Shown: positions 8,709 to 18,504, numbered from the stretch's first letter. The stretch: 51,789 nt of DNA from Caulobacter sp. Root1455 (GCF_001426905.1 NZ_LMFQ01000009.1:67929-119717), one strand, 5' to 3'. Notes: a model not told the origin generated them from the sequence alone. Made by a program: numbers and translations.

Positions 8709-9553
8709 GCGCGCTGGACCGCGCCGCCGGGCGCAATCCCTGGATCAATCGCCTGGGCTGGGCCGCCCTGACCCTGGCGGCCGTGGTCATGGTCATGCCC
8801 TTGCTGTGGACCGTGGGCCTGTCGCTGAAGTCGAACGGCGAGCTGCTGCGCGACACCGCCTCGGTGTTTCGCGGGCCCTACACCCTGGAGAACTACGGCT
8901 CGATCCTGGCCCGGGCCGCGGTGTTCCGCTGGCTGTGCAACAGCCTGCTGGTCTCGCTGTGCACCACCGCCGGCGTGCTGACCCTGTCGTCCCTGGCCGG
9001 CTACGGCTTCGCGCGGCTGGAGTTCCCGGGCCGCAAGTGGCTGTTCGCCCTGGTGCTGTTCGGCCTGGCCGTGCCCGAGCAGTCGGTGATCATCACCCGC
9101 CACCAGCTGTTTTCCGCCCTGCACCTGCACAACACCTATCCCGGCCTGATCCTGCCCGGCCTGGCCGCGCCGTTCGGGGTGTTCCTGATGACCCAGTACT
9201 TCAAGGCCATACCGGTCGAGCTGGACGAGGCCGCGATGCTGGACGGCGCCAGCCGCCGGCAGGTGTTCTGGAAGGTGCTGCTGCCCCTGACCCTGCCCGC
9301 CCAGGCGACCCTGGGGATCTTCACCTTCCTGTCGTCGTGGAACGACTACTGGTGGCCGCTGATCTCGGCGACCCGCAGCGAGATGTTCACCCTGACGGTC
9401 GGCGTGGCCAGTTCGCAGATCAACTTCGCCCAAACCAGCGGGCTGGGCTTCCTGATGGCCCAGGCGGTGTTCGCCAGCGCGCCGATCCTGGTCGTGTATG
9501 TGTTCTTCCAGAAGTACATCGTGCGGGCGGTGTCGGGAGCGGCGGTGCGATGA
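8705..9553 (+). CDS. Sugar ABC transporter permease (MalG type)
   Basis: The 282-residue partner permease has about six membrane helices and the EAA loop ELDEAAMLDGASRRQVFWKV around residues 176-195. Both ends overlap neighbouring genes through ATGA junctions. Its length and order (ATPase, MalF-like, MalG-like, binding protein) are usual for CUT1 importers, although the binding protein is more often the first gene. Confidence 0.92.
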   Translation: MSALDRAAGRNPWINRLGWAALTLAAVVMVMPLLWTVGLSLKSNGELLRDTASVFRGPYTLENYGSILARAAVFRWLCNSLLVSLCTTAGVLTLSSLAGYGFARLEFPGRKWLFALVLFGLAVPEQSVIITRHQLFSALHLHNTYPGLILPGLAAPFGVFLMTQYFKAIPVELDEAAMLDGASRRQVFWKVLLPLTLPAQATLGIFTFLSSWNDYWWPLISATRSEMFTLTVGVASSQINFAQTSGLGFLMAQAVFASAPILVVYVFFQKYIVRAVSGAAVR

Positions 9554-10875
9554 ACGCCCTTGCCCGTTTCCCTTTGGCCCGCCTCGCCCTCGCGGCCGTC
9601 GCGACCCTGTCGCTGTTCGGCTGCGCGAAACACGACGACGTCACCCAGATCACCGTCCAGCGGATCTTCGGCGAATGCCGCTCGGCCGGAGCCGGAGCGC
9701 GTAATCCCGACGGCGAATGCGAGATCATCACCGGCCTGCTGGACCAGTTCCAACGCGAGAACCCGGACATCCGGCTGAAGGTCAACATCGCCGCCTGGCC
9801 CGGCTACGACCAGCTGTCGGCCCAGTTCGCGGCGGGCGATCCGCCCGACCTGGTGACCATGCACATGTCGGCGATCTCGGACTACCAGTCGCGCGGCCTG
9901 ATCGAGCCGATGGGGCAGGGCCTGGAAAACGTCGGCGTCGATCCCGCCGCCTTCACCCGCGCCGCCCGCGAGGGGGTGACCAAGAACGGCCAGGTCTGGG
10001 GCCTGCCCTTCGACAACTGGGCGCCGCTCTGGCACATCAACATGGGCCAGTTCCGCCGGGCGGGCCTGGTCAAGGACGGCCAGCCGATCCTGCCGACCAG
10101 CGCCGACGAACTGCTGACCCAGGCCCGCCAGTTCAAGGCCGCCACCGGCAAGCCCTATCTGGTCCAGGCCATGGCCAACGAGACGGCCAGCTACACCCGC
10201 AACCTCTACACCTACCTGATGACCCAGGACGCGGTGTTCTTCACCGATCCCAAGCACATCAAGCTGACGACGCCGGAGGCCCACCGGATCGTCGCCCTGT
10301 TCAAGACCCTGCACGACGAGAACCTGTCGACCCGCGACCAGGACTATCCGGCCGCCACCAGCGGCTTCATGAACGGCGACGGCGGGGTCTATCTGGTCGG
10401 CACCTGGATGATCGGCACGTTCGAGGCGGAATCGCACACGCCCGGCCGGCCGCTCGCCGACGGCTACGCGGTCGTCCCCTATCCCCGGATCTTCGGAACC
10501 AAGGACGCCGCCTATGTCGACGGCCACGCCTGGGTCGTGCCGCACCGCGCGCGAACGCCGGCCCAGCGCGCCGCGGTCTATCGGCTGGTCAGGTTCCTGG
10601 CCGACCACGACTACGACTGGTCGCGCACCGGCCACCTGCCGTCGATGCAGGCGGTGATCGACAGCCCGCGCTTCAAGGCCCTGCCCCACCGCCAGGCCAT
10701 CGCCCCGCTGGCCACCATCGGCCAGACCCTGCCGCCGCGGGTGCAGCGCCAGTTCGCGATCCAGGACATCATCGGCGACGAGATGGCCAGCGCCATCACC
10801 GGCCGCAAACCGATCGACACCGCCCTCGCCGACGCCGAGCGTCGGGTCAACGACCTGCTGTTCCACCTTCTCTAG
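9550..10875 (+). CDS. Extracellular sugar-binding lipoprotein of the ABC importer
   Basis: The 441-residue family-1 solute-binding protein has a lipoprotein signal: a hydrophobic stretch from about residue 8 and the lipobox LFGC with C25 as the lipidated residue. The mature part shows the two-lobe binding-protein pattern, including GDPPDLVTMH and NGQVWGLPFDNW. It would sit in the periplasm anchored to the inner membrane and hand arabinose oligomers to the permeases. The start overlaps the permease stop, and the GH51 gene begins 15 bases after its stop. Confidence 0.9.
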   Translation: MNALARFPLARLALAAVATLSLFGCAKHDDVTQITVQRIFGECRSAGAGARNPDGECEIITGLLDQFQRENPDIRLKVNIAAWPGYDQLSAQFAAGDPPDLVTMHMSAISDYQSRGLIEPMGQGLENVGVDPAAFTRAAREGVTKNGQVWGLPFDNWAPLWHINMGQFRRAGLVKDGQPILPTSADELLTQARQFKAATGKPYLVQAMANETASYTRNLYTYLMTQDAVFFTDPKHIKLTTPEAHRIVALFKTLHDENLSTRDQDYPAATSGFMNGDGGVYLVGTWMIGTFEAESHTPGRPLADGYAVVPYPRIFGTKDAAYVDGHAWVVPHRARTPAQRAAVYRLVRFLADHDYDWSRTGHLPSMQAVIDSPRFKALPHRQAIAPLATIGQTLPPRVQRQFAIQDIIGDEMASAITGRKPIDTALADAERRVNDLLFHLL

Positions 10876-10890
10876 ACCCGCGAGCTTTCC

Positions 10891-12402
10891 ATGCTGACCG
10901 CCAAGATCATCGCCGACGCCGACTTCGTGGTGGCCCCGCTGGACCGCCGGATCTTCGGCACCTTCGTCGAGCACATGGGCCGCTGCGTCTATGGCGGCAT
11001 CTACGAGCCCGGCCACCCCACCGCCACGCCCGAAGGTTTCCGCCAGGACGTGCTGGACCTGACCCGCGAGCTGGGCGTCACCATCGTCCGCTATCCGGGC
11101 GGCAACTTCCTGTCGGGCTACAACTGGGAGGACGGCGTCGGTCCCAAGGAGGACCGCCCGGTCCGCCTGGACCTGGCCTGGCACTCGACCGAGACCAACC
11201 AGTTCGGGACCAATGAGTTCATCACCTGGTGCCGCAAGGCGGACCTCGAGCCGATGTTCGCGGTCAATGTCGGCACACGCGGCGCGGACGAGGCCCGCCA
11301 CTTCCTAGAGTACTGCAACCACCCGGGCGGCACCTACTATTCGGACCTGCGTCGCGCGCACGGCTACGAGCAGCCGCACGGGATCAAGTTCTGGTGCATC
11401 GGCAACGAGATGGACGGCCCCTGGCAGATCTGCGCCAAGACCTCGGCCGAATACGGCCGCATCGCCCAGGAGACCGGCAAGGTGATGAAGTGGGTCGATC
11501 CCACCATCGAGCTGACCGCCTGCGGCTCGTCGCAACGCGCCATGCCCACCTACGCCAAGTGGGAATACGAGGTGCTGGACCAGTGCTTCGACCAGGTCGA
11601 CTACATCTCGCTGCACCACTATTGCCGCAACGACGCCGACGACATCCATGAGTTCCTGGCCACCGTCGACGACCTGGACCACTTCATCCGCGAGGTCGCG
11701 TCGATCGCCGACGCCGTGGCGGCCAAGCGGCGTTCGAAGAAGCGGATCATGCTGTCGCTGGACGAGTGGAACGTCTGGTACAAGGCCAGCGGCCCGGACG
11801 ACCTGAAGAAGCCCGGCTGGCCCGAAGCGCCGCCGCTGATCGAGGAAGTCTACAATCACGAGGACGCCCTGGTGGTGGGCGGCTGCCTGATCGTGATGAT
11901 GAACAACGCCGACCGGGTGAAGGCCGGGTGCCTGGCCCAGCTGGTCAACGTGATCGGCCCGATCATGACCGAGACCGGCGGTCCGGCCTGGCGCCAGACC
12001 ATCTTCCATCCGTTCGCCGACTGCACGCGCCACGGCCGCGGCGAGGTGCTGAAGCTGAAGGTCGAGACCGGCACGTTTCCGACCAAGGCCCACGGCGAGG
12101 TTCCCAACCTGCTGGCCACGATCGTGCGCGATCCGCAGACCGGCGCGACGACCCTGTTCGCGCTGAATCGCAGCGTCACCGACGAGCTGGCGCTGTCGGT
12201 CGATCTGCGCGGCGTCGCCGAGAACCTGGTGATCCAGACCTCGACGCAGTTGCACGATGCGGACCTGAAGAAGACCAACACCAAGACCGCGCCCGACGCC
12301 GTCTCGCCCGTCGCCAACCCGACCGCCAGGCTGGAGAGCGGCCGCCTGACCGCGACGCTGAAGCGCCAGTCCTGGAATGTCGTCAGCCTCGCGCGCGGCT
12401 GA
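10891..12402 (+). CDS. abfA: Cytoplasmic GH51 alpha-L-arabinofuranosidase
   Basis: The 503-residue enzyme is a typical GH51 exo-arabinofuranosidase. Its acid/base glutamate is E173 in CIGNEMDGPWQ and the nucleophile is E292 in LSLDEWNVWY. VRYPGGNFLSGYNWEDG near residues 66-82 is the conserved substrate-binding segment. There is no signal peptide, so it acts in the cytoplasm on imported arabino-oligosaccharides and frees L-arabinose for the 1-dehydrogenase. It is the last gene of the ABC operon. Hairpins at 12423 and 12461 follow. Confidence 0.94.
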   Translation: MLTAKIIADADFVVAPLDRRIFGTFVEHMGRCVYGGIYEPGHPTATPEGFRQDVLDLTRELGVTIVRYPGGNFLSGYNWEDGVGPKEDRPVRLDLAWHSTETNQFGTNEFITWCRKADLEPMFAVNVGTRGADEARHFLEYCNHPGGTYYSDLRRAHGYEQPHGIKFWCIGNEMDGPWQICAKTSAEYGRIAQETGKVMKWVDPTIELTACGSSQRAMPTYAKWEYEVLDQCFDQVDYISLHHYCRNDADDIHEFLATVDDLDHFIREVASIADAVAAKRRSKKRIMLSLDEWNVWYKASGPDDLKKPGWPEAPPLIEEVYNHEDALVVGGCLIVMMNNADRVKAGCLAQLVNVIGPIMTETGGPAWRQTIFHPFADCTRHGRGEVLKLKVETGTFPTKAHGEVPNLLATIVRDPQTGATTLFALNRSVTDELALSVDLRGVAENLVIQTSTQLHDADLKKTNTKTAPDAVSPVANPTARLESGRLTATLKRQSWNVVSLARG

Positions 12403-12422
12403 TCATCGACGATGACGACAAA

Positions 12423-12454
12423 GGGGACGGCGACGCGTGATCGTCGCCGTCCCC
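12423..12454 (+). terminator. Hairpin after the ABC/GH51 operon
   Basis: A perfect 13-bp stem pairs GGGGACGGCGACG (12423-12435) with its complement at 12442-12454 around a six-base loop, with GACGAC/GTCGTC outside. No T run follows, so termination may be weak or Rho-assisted. Confidence 0.55.
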
Positions 12455-12494
12455 GTCGTCCACCCCAAAGGGTGGTCATACGAATCTCTCATAT

Positions 12495-12505
12495 TTGTCT
12501 GACCA
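12495..12505. promoter_or_regulatory. Predicted distal operator of the TonB receptor gene
   Basis: TTGTCTGACCA, set in ATA...AGAT flanks, matches the island consensus. It lies 310 bases before the receptor start and 234 bases from the perfect site at 12729. This spacing would allow looping, but that is inference. Confidence 0.5.
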
Positions 12506-12728
12506 AGATTCGAGCCCGACAGGCGTTGGACCCGCGTCGGCGGACGAGCCTATCCCGCGTTGCGCGCCGGTAGGCGGCAAGCCCCATAATTCACTGAATT
12601 TATTCAATCTATTACGACGGACATCACCTCACTCGCCGCGCCCGCCGAGGCGCGCCGCGCCGCAGGCGCGGACGAACGCCGTTCACATTTCCATGGCCAC
12701 ATTAGTAATACCCTTGCGAATGGATTAT

Positions 12729-12739
12729 TTGTCAGACAA
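12729..12739. promoter_or_regulatory. Perfect palindromic operator before the TonB receptor gene
   Basis: TTGTCAGACAA is a perfect odd-centred palindrome and defines the consensus of the island. It lies 66 bases before the receptor start codon, in the usual range for a repressor site over a promoter or its 5' leader. Confidence 0.68.
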
Positions 12740-12804
12740 GATAACTCACCATCGAGAAGCTTCCCGCGCAGACGGGGAGACGGTGAGACTTGGGAGGGAA
12801 ATCC

Positions 12805-15528
12805 ATGACCAACGGCGTCAACATGCCGATCCGATCCGCCGCGCGCGCCGCGCGCCGGGCCCTGCTGATTTCGGCCGCCTCGGCCATGACCTTGCTGGCC
12901 GCCGCGCCGGCTCTGGCCCAGACCGCCGCGACCAAGGACGACGAGACGGTCGCCGAGATCGTCGTCACCGGCCAGCGCCAGGCCGCCCAGAGCGCCCAGC
13001 AGATCAAGAAGAACAACGACCTGGTGGTCGACTCCATCGTCGCCGAGGACGTGGGCAAGCTGCCCGACAACAACGTCGCCGACGCCCTGGCGCGGGTCAC
13101 CGGCATCCAGGTCCGCCGCGACTCCGGCGAGGCCAATTCGGTGCTGATCCGCGGCCTGCCCAATCTGGTGACCTTGCTGAACGGCCGCGAGGTGTTCACC
13201 ACCACCGGCCGCTACATCGCCCTGGCCGACGTGCCGGCCAACATGCTGCAACGGGTCGACGTCTATAAAAGCGCCGCGGCCGATCAGATCGAAGGCGGCA
13301 TCGCCGGCGCGATCGACATCCGCACCCGCCGGCCGTTCGACTTCTCCGGCGCCCAGTTCAACGCCTTCGGCCACGCCGCCTATTCGGACAAGGCCAAGGA
13401 ATGGAACCCGGACTTCGGGGCCACCGCCTCGAACCGCTGGGACACCAATGTCGGCGAGTTCGGCGCGCTAGTCGGCGTGTCGTTCGTCGATCGCGACTTC
13501 CACGAAGAGCGCGCGTTCAACGTGCGCTCCGACGATCACACCGGTTCGTTCAGCCCGGCCCACCCGCTGCCGCCCGGCATCACCTCGATCAACGGCCCGT
13601 TCGTGATGGGTTACATCCCGATCGCCGGCGAACGTAAGCGCAGGGCGGCCAACTTCTCCCTGCAATGGCGGCCGGACGACACCAGCGAGCTCTACTTCGA
13701 GGGCTTCGGCACCGACTACAAGAACGTGTTCGAACTGGACTTCCTGGTCGGCCTGCCCTGGCTGGGCGACGGCAACCTGTCGGCCACCGTGTTCCCGGGC
13801 ACCAACCAGCTGAAGACGCTGACCAACCACAACGTCTTCACGATCATGTCGACCCAGGCCAACGACCAGCACTCCAACACCAACCAGTTCTCGGCCGGCG
13901 GCTACAAGGAGTGGGGCTCGTTCAAGGCATCGACCGATCTGTCGGTCACCAACTCGTTCTTCAAGTACGAGAACCCGATCCTCGACAGCTCGACGATCGT
14001 GCCCCTCGTGCAGGTCGACACCAGCCACGACGGCACCGCCCAGCTGAACTATCTGAGCAGCGGCTACGACATCAAGAACCCGGCCGCCTACAATATCGAG
14101 AACTGGTTCGACAACTACGGCAAGCAGACCGGGAACTCGGTCGATTGGCGCGCCGACGTCGTCTACACCGCGCCGTCGGACGAGTTCATCCGCGAGATCA
14201 GCGCGGGCGTCCGCTATGCCGACCGCAGCGCCGAGTCCAACCAGTCCTACGGCGGCGCGGCCTATCCCTTCACCCACACGCCGGTCAGCAGCCTGGCGGG
14301 CCTGAACGGCCTGTCCGAGCCCATGGCCGACGGCGGACCCGACTACATCACCACCCAGTGGTACACGCCCAGCGCCTCGTACCTGCTGAACAACACCGAC
14401 AAGGTGCGGGCGCAGACGGCGTTGCTCTATGACCGCAACGCCACCAGCGCCGCCGTCTTCGCCCTGCGCAACGATCCGGTCACCGGCAAGCGCCGGATCG
14501 ACCCGGGCATGTTCTTCTCCGACGTCGAGAAGACCTATGCCGGCTACGTCCAGTCCAAGATCGGCGGCGACATGGGCAGCGTGCCCTGGAGCGGCGTGGT
14601 GGGCCTGCGCCTGGTCCGCACCGAACAAACCCTGGGCGGCAACAATGTCGACACCGCCACCTCGGTGCTGGTCTACACGCCGACCGAGAAGAAGAACTCG
14701 TCGGTCGACCTGCTGCCCAGCGCGAACCTGAGGTTCAACCTGCGGCCGGACCTGGTGGCGCGCCTGTCGCTGGGCCGCACCGTCACCCGCCCCGACTTCG
14801 CCCAGCTCAATCCGGGCGTCTCGCTGTCGACCGTGGCGTCCAACACCACGTTCCTGTCGGGCTCCGGGGGCAATCCGAACCTCAAGCCGGTGACCTCCGA
14901 CAGCCTCGACGCGTCGCTGGAATGGTACTTCTCGGCCGACGGCTTTCTGACGGCGGCCTACTTCCACCGCAACATCGACGGCTATGTGGAAACCACCTCG
15001 GCCAACGAGGTGATCAACGGCACCACCTACATCATGACCCGCCCCAGCAACTCCGGTAAGGACAAGCTGGACGGGCTCGAACTGGGCTACCAGCAGTTCT
15101 ACGATTTCCTGCCGGGCGTGTTCAGCGGCCTGGGCCTGCAGGCCAACGTCACCCTGATGGACGGGTCGATGAAGAACGGCGTCACCGGCGTGAAGACCGA
15201 CTTCCGAGGCCTGTCGAAGTGGTCCTACAACGTCGCGGTGCTCTACGAGAAAGGTCCGCTGTCCGGTCGCCTGGCCTACAACTGGCGCCAACACTTCCTG
15301 GACACGCCGAACTTCGAGAACAGCGGCTTCGACCTGATCGCCGACGACACCGCCCAGATGGACGGCAGTCTGTCCTACAAGGTCGGCGACAAGCTGACCC
15401 TGACCCTGGAAGGCGTCAATCTGCTCGACACCGAGTTCAAGGACTACTTCACCGACAAGCACCTGTATCCGCGCGACACCCGTCGCTACGACCGTCAGGT
15501 CCTGATCGGCTTCCGCTGGAAGATGTAA
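12805..15528 (+). CDS. TonB-dependent outer-membrane receptor, arabinan-fragment uptake
   Basis: The 907-residue protein has a signal peptide cleaved after APALAQ (about residue 39), then a TonB-box-like region (ETVAEIVVTGQ), a plug domain starting near LVVDSIVAEDVGKLPDNN, and a long beta-barrel ending in aromatic residues QVLIGFRWKM. The plug motif VLIRGLPN fits the TonB receptor family of Caulobacterales. The start ATG at 12805 follows GGGAGG; a TTG ten bases after an upstream frame opening is less likely. It would bring arabinan pieces or arabinoxylan oligomers through the outer membrane with TonB/ExbBD energy. The GH43 gene follows closely and may share its mRNA. Confidence 0.92.
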   Translation: MTNGVNMPIRSAARAARRALLISAASAMTLLAAAPALAQTAATKDDETVAEIVVTGQRQAAQSAQQIKKNNDLVVDSIVAEDVGKLPDNNVADALARVTGIQVRRDSGEANSVLIRGLPNLVTLLNGREVFTTTGRYIALADVPANMLQRVDVYKSAAADQIEGGIAGAIDIRTRRPFDFSGAQFNAFGHAAYSDKAKEWNPDFGATASNRWDTNVGEFGALVGVSFVDRDFHEERAFNVRSDDHTGSFSPAHPLPPGITSINGPFVMGYIPIAGERKRRAANFSLQWRPDDTSELYFEGFGTDYKNVFELDFLVGLPWLGDGNLSATVFPGTNQLKTLTNHNVFTIMSTQANDQHSNTNQFSAGGYKEWGSFKASTDLSVTNSFFKYENPILDSSTIVPLVQVDTSHDGTAQLNYLSSGYDIKNPAAYNIENWFDNYGKQTGNSVDWRADVVYTAPSDEFIREISAGVRYADRSAESNQSYGGAAYPFTHTPVSSLAGLNGLSEPMADGGPDYITTQWYTPSASYLLNNTDKVRAQTALLYDRNATSAAVFALRNDPVTGKRRIDPGMFFSDVEKTYAGYVQSKIGGDMGSVPWSGVVGLRLVRTEQTLGGNNVDTATSVLVYTPTEKKNSSVDLLPSANLRFNLRPDLVARLSLGRTVTRPDFAQLNPGVSLSTVASNTTFLSGSGGNPNLKPVTSDSLDASLEWYFSADGFLTAAYFHRNIDGYVETTSANEVINGTTYIMTRPSNSGKDKLDGLELGYQQFYDFLPGVFSGLGLQANVTLMDGSMKNGVTGVKTDFRGLSKWSYNVAVLYEKGPLSGRLAYNWRQHFLDTPNFENSGFDLIADDTAQMDGSLSYKVGDKLTLTLEGVNLLDTEFKDYFTDKHLYPRDTRRYDRQVLIGFRWKM

Positions 15529-15587
15529 GACCCGCGCGCTCGACTCCTCTGGAGTCGGGCGCGTTCGCCTTCGCGTCGGAGTTCGTG

Positions 15588-16610
15588 ATGCTGACCCGCA
15601 GACATGCCCTGGCCGGGGCCCTGAGCGCGGCCGTTCCGACGGCCGCTCAAGCCGCCACGCCCAGCCTCAACGATCGGATGACCGGCGACCTGTCGCCCGT
15701 TCACGACCCCTGCATCATCAAGCAGGGCGCGACCTATCACCTGTTCTGCACCAGCCAGGCCAACCAGAAGCCCGGCTTGATCCACTGGCGCACCTCGCCG
15801 GACCTGGTCGCCTGGACCCTGGTCGGCGCCGTCATGCCCGTCCTGCCCGACTGGGCTGGGAAGGAAGTGCCCGGCACGCGCGGCGCCTGGGCCCCGGACA
15901 TCAGCCTGATCGACGGCCGCTACCACCTCTATTACGCGCTCTCGACCTTCGGGAAGAACCGCTCGGTCATCGCCCTGCAGACCACAGCGACCCTGGACCG
16001 GTCCGACCCGGCCTTCGGCTGGCGCGACGAGGGCGTGGTGCTGGCGTCCAAGCCCGGCGACGATTTCAACGCCATCGACCCCAACATCGTCGCCACCCCG
16101 GACGGCCGCGTGTGGATGAGCTTCGGCAGCTTCTGGTCGGGCCTGAAACTGGTCGAGATCGACCCGGGGACTGGCAAGCCCCCCCTCAACAAGAATGGGC
16201 CCGGCGCCCCGCTGACGGCCATCGCCGCCCGGCCCCATCCCGACGCCATCGAGGCGCCGTATATCATCGAGCGGGATGGTTGGTTCTACCTGTTCGCCTC
16301 GTTCGACTTCTGCTGCCGAGGCGCCGACAGCACCTACTACACGGTGGTGGGCCGCGCGAAGGCGGTGACCGGGCCCTATGTCGACCGCAACGGCAAGGCG
16401 ATGCTGATGAAGGACGGCGGCCTGATCGTGCTGCACGCCGACCTGGATCCCACCAAGCGCTTCAGGGGTCCCGGCCACGTGGCCGTGCTGCGCGACGCGG
16501 GCCGCGACTACATCGTCTACCACGCCTACGACGCCAAGAAGGGCGGCGTCCCGACCCTGCGCATCCAGCCCCTGGCCTGGAGCGCCGACGGGTGGCCCGT
16601 GGCCGTCTGA
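15588..16610 (+). CDS. Secreted GH43 arabinanase / arabinofuranosidase
   Basis: The 340-residue enzyme is a five-blade beta-propeller of GH43. The three catalytic acids are visible: base D40 in VHDPCII, pKa modulator D164 in NAIDPNIV, and acid E222 in IEAPYII. The layout and length match endo-1,5-alpha-L-arabinanases of the family. The N-terminus MLTRRHALAGAL is a short Tat-like export signal ending at QAA. GGAG seven bases before the ATG is the ribosome site. It lies 59 bases after the receptor gene, with only a hairpin between. It would cut arabinan outside the cytoplasm to feed the receptor and ABC importer. Exo-acting GH43 activity is an alternative. Confidence 0.88.
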   Translation: MLTRRHALAGALSAAVPTAAQAATPSLNDRMTGDLSPVHDPCIIKQGATYHLFCTSQANQKPGLIHWRTSPDLVAWTLVGAVMPVLPDWAGKEVPGTRGAWAPDISLIDGRYHLYYALSTFGKNRSVIALQTTATLDRSDPAFGWRDEGVVLASKPGDDFNAIDPNIVATPDGRVWMSFGSFWSGLKLVEIDPGTGKPPLNKNGPGAPLTAIAARPHPDAIEAPYIIERDGWFYLFASFDFCCRGADSTYYTVVGRAKAVTGPYVDRNGKAMLMKDGGLIVLHADLDPTKRFRGPGHVAVLRDAGRDYIVYHAYDAKKGGVPTLRIQPLAWSADGWPVAV

Positions 16611-16643
16611 ACCCCTTTCCCTGCCTGAGGTCGACCCCGCCTG

Positions 16644-16680
16644 CGCCGTTCCGGATCGCTCCGGAACGGCGACTTTCTTT
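16644..16680 (+). terminator. Intrinsic terminator after the GH43 gene
   Basis: Arms CGCCGTTCCGGA (16644-16655) and TCCGGAACGGCG (16660-16671) form a perfect 12-bp stem with loop TCGC, followed by the T-rich tract ACTTTCTTT. It separates GH43 from the epimerase gene. Confidence 0.85.
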
Positions 16681-16709
16681 CCGCCTAAGCTCGATTGCAC
16701 CGGCTCAAT

Positions 16710-16720
16710 TTGTCGGACTA
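16710..16720. promoter_or_regulatory. Predicted operator of the aldose epimerase gene
   Basis: TTGTCGGACTA, set in AAT...TATGG, matches the island consensus and lies 54 bases before the epimerase start. It places the epimerase in the same putative regulon even though it has its own promoter. Confidence 0.6.
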
Positions 16721-16774
16721 TATGGACGCCAAGCCGCCCCTAGAGCCGCTTCGACCGTTGGAACGAGGAACCTC

Positions 16775-17929
16775 ATGAAGACTTCAGGCCGCAAACTGAC
16801 CGGCGCCCTTCTGGCCGCCACCGCCATCGCCCTTCCGGCGGGAGCCTTCGCGGCCGACTACGCCCGGGCCCCGTTCGGCAAGACGCCCGACGGCGTCGAG
16901 GTCGAGGCCATAACCCTGACCAATGGCAAGGGCGTCAGCGCCACGGTGATCACCTACGGCGCCACCCTGCAGTCGCTGATCGCGCCCGGCCGCGACGGGA
17001 CCAAGGCCGACATCGCCCTGGGCTTCAAGGACGCCGAGTCCTACGTCAAGAACGCCAGCTATTTCGGGGCCTCGGTCGGCCGCTTCGCCAACCGCATCGG
17101 CAAGGGCCGCTTCGTCCTGGACGGCAAGACCTACCAGCTGGCGCTGAACAACAACGGCGTCGCCGCCCTGCACGGCGGGGTCAAGGGCTTCGACAAGCGG
17201 GTCTGGAAAGTCGCCGACGTCAAGCGCGGCCCGGTCGCCTCGGTCACCTTCACCCATGTCAGCCCCGACGGCGAGGAAGGCTATCCCGGCACGCTCACCG
17301 CCACGGCGACCTACGCCCTGGACGAGGCCAACAACCTGACGATCACCTACGGCGCGACGACCGACAAGCCGACCATCGTCAACCTGACCAACCACGCCCT
17401 GTTCAACGTGGCCGGCGAGGGCTCGCCCGAGGGCGCGATGGGCAACGTCCTGACCCTGGCCTCCGACGGCTACACCCCGGTCGACGCCGAGCTGATCCCG
17501 ACCGGCGAGATCACCCCGGTGGCCGGCACGCCGTTCGACTTCCGCAAGCCCACCGTGGTGGGCGAGCGCATCCGCGACGCCAGCGACCCGCAGATCGTCG
17601 TCGGCCGCGGCTATGACCACAACATGGTGCTGACCGGCAAGGCGGGCGGCGCCCCGCGCCTGGCCGCGCGGCTGGCCGACCCCAAGAGCGGCCGCGTGCT
17701 GGAAATCCTCAGCGACCAGCCGGGCATCCAGTTCTACACCGGCAACTTCATCGACGGCACGATGGTGGGCAAAAGCGGCAAGATCTATCGCCAGGGCGAC
17801 GGCATCGCCCTGGAGCCGCAGCACTTCCCCGACGCCCCCAACAAGCCGGCCTTCGCGCCGGCGCGGCTGGATCCGGGCCAGAAGTACAGCAACACCATGG
17901 TGTTCAGGCTGACGACGGACGGGAAGTAG
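16775..17929 (+). CDS. galM: Periplasmic aldose 1-epimerase (mutarotase)
   Basis: The 384-residue protein is a GalM-type mutarotase with a cleavable signal peptide (cut after GAFA, about residue 26). Family motifs include GRFANRI, the histidine in NLTNHALFNVAG, and the catalytic glutamate in GIALEPQHFPDAPN near the C-terminus. It interconverts alpha and beta sugar anomers in the periplasm. In this island it would supply the anomer used by uptake or by the 1-dehydrogenase. GAGGAA precedes the ATG. It is the last gene carrying the island operator. Confidence 0.9.
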   Translation: MKTSGRKLTGALLAATAIALPAGAFAADYARAPFGKTPDGVEVEAITLTNGKGVSATVITYGATLQSLIAPGRDGTKADIALGFKDAESYVKNASYFGASVGRFANRIGKGRFVLDGKTYQLALNNNGVAALHGGVKGFDKRVWKVADVKRGPVASVTFTHVSPDGEEGYPGTLTATATYALDEANNLTITYGATTDKPTIVNLTNHALFNVAGEGSPEGAMGNVLTLASDGYTPVDAELIPTGEITPVAGTPFDFRKPTVVGERIRDASDPQIVVGRGYDHNMVLTGKAGGAPRLAARLADPKSGRVLEILSDQPGIQFYTGNFIDGTMVGKSGKIYRQGDGIALEPQHFPDAPNKPAFAPARLDPGQKYSNTMVFRLTTDGK

Positions 17930-18003
17930 AAACCGTCTCCAACCGACAGAGCATGACCTTGGAGGGCATTGCGGGCGGCCGTGGGATTCTGTTCCCTCAC
18001 GGG

Positions 18004-18504
18004 ATGCCCGCCGCCTTCTCCATCCGCGCCGTCCGCACCCCCGACGACCTGGCGGCGGTCGTGGCGCTGTTCGAGGACTATGTCGCCTCCCTGACCGTCG
18101 ACCTGGGCTACCAGGACTTCAGCGGCGAACTGGCCGGCCTGCCCGGCAAGTACGCCCCGCCGAAGGGCGAGCTGCTGCTGGCCCGGGACGCGGCGGGCCG
18201 GCCGCTGGGCTGCGTGGGACTGCGCCCCATCGCCCCCGACGGCTGCTGCGAGATGAAGCGCCTCTTCCTGCTGCCGGCCGCTCGGGGTCTGGGCCTGGGC
18301 AAGGCGATGGCCGAGGCGGTGATCCGGACGGCTCGAGACCTCGGTTATGACGAACTGCGGCTCGACACCCTGCCCAGCATGACCACCGCCATGAAGCTGT
18401 ACGACGCCATGGGCTTCGAGCGCATCGGCCCCTACTACGCGCCGACCCCGGACGGCACGGTGTTCATGCGGCTGAAGCTCCAGCCGAAAAAGACGCTGGA
18501 CTGA
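18004..18504 (+). CDS. GNAT-family N-acetyltransferase
   Basis: A 166-residue GNAT protein from the chosen ATG. The acetyl-CoA binding motif A region reads MKRLFLLPAARGLGLGKAM near residues 82-100, and the C-terminal beta-strand part contains YDAMGFERIGPYY. The substrate cannot be told. An upstream in-frame ATG at 17953 would add 17 non-conserved residues; neither start has a convincing ribosome site, and 18004 is preferred because family homology begins right after it. It sits between the sugar island and a thiolase gene with no obvious link to either. Confidence 0.8.
   Translation: MPAAFSIRAVRTPDDLAAVVALFEDYVASLTVDLGYQDFSGELAGLPGKYAPPKGELLLARDAAGRPLGCVGLRPIAPDGCCEMKRLFLLPAARGLGLGKAMAEAVIRTARDLGYDELRLDTLPSMTTAMKLYDAMGFERIGPYYAPTPDGTVFMRLKLQPKKTLD

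Larger units (their letters stand above)
12403..12804. other. Intergenic region: end of ABC operon and promoter of the TonB receptor
   Basis: No gene is supported. The left part carries two hairpins that probably end the ABC operon. The middle is locally AT-rich around 12590-12620. Two putative GntR operators (12495 and 12729) bracket the likely promoter of the receptor gene, and GGGAGG at 12792-12797 is its ribosome site. Confidence 0.6.
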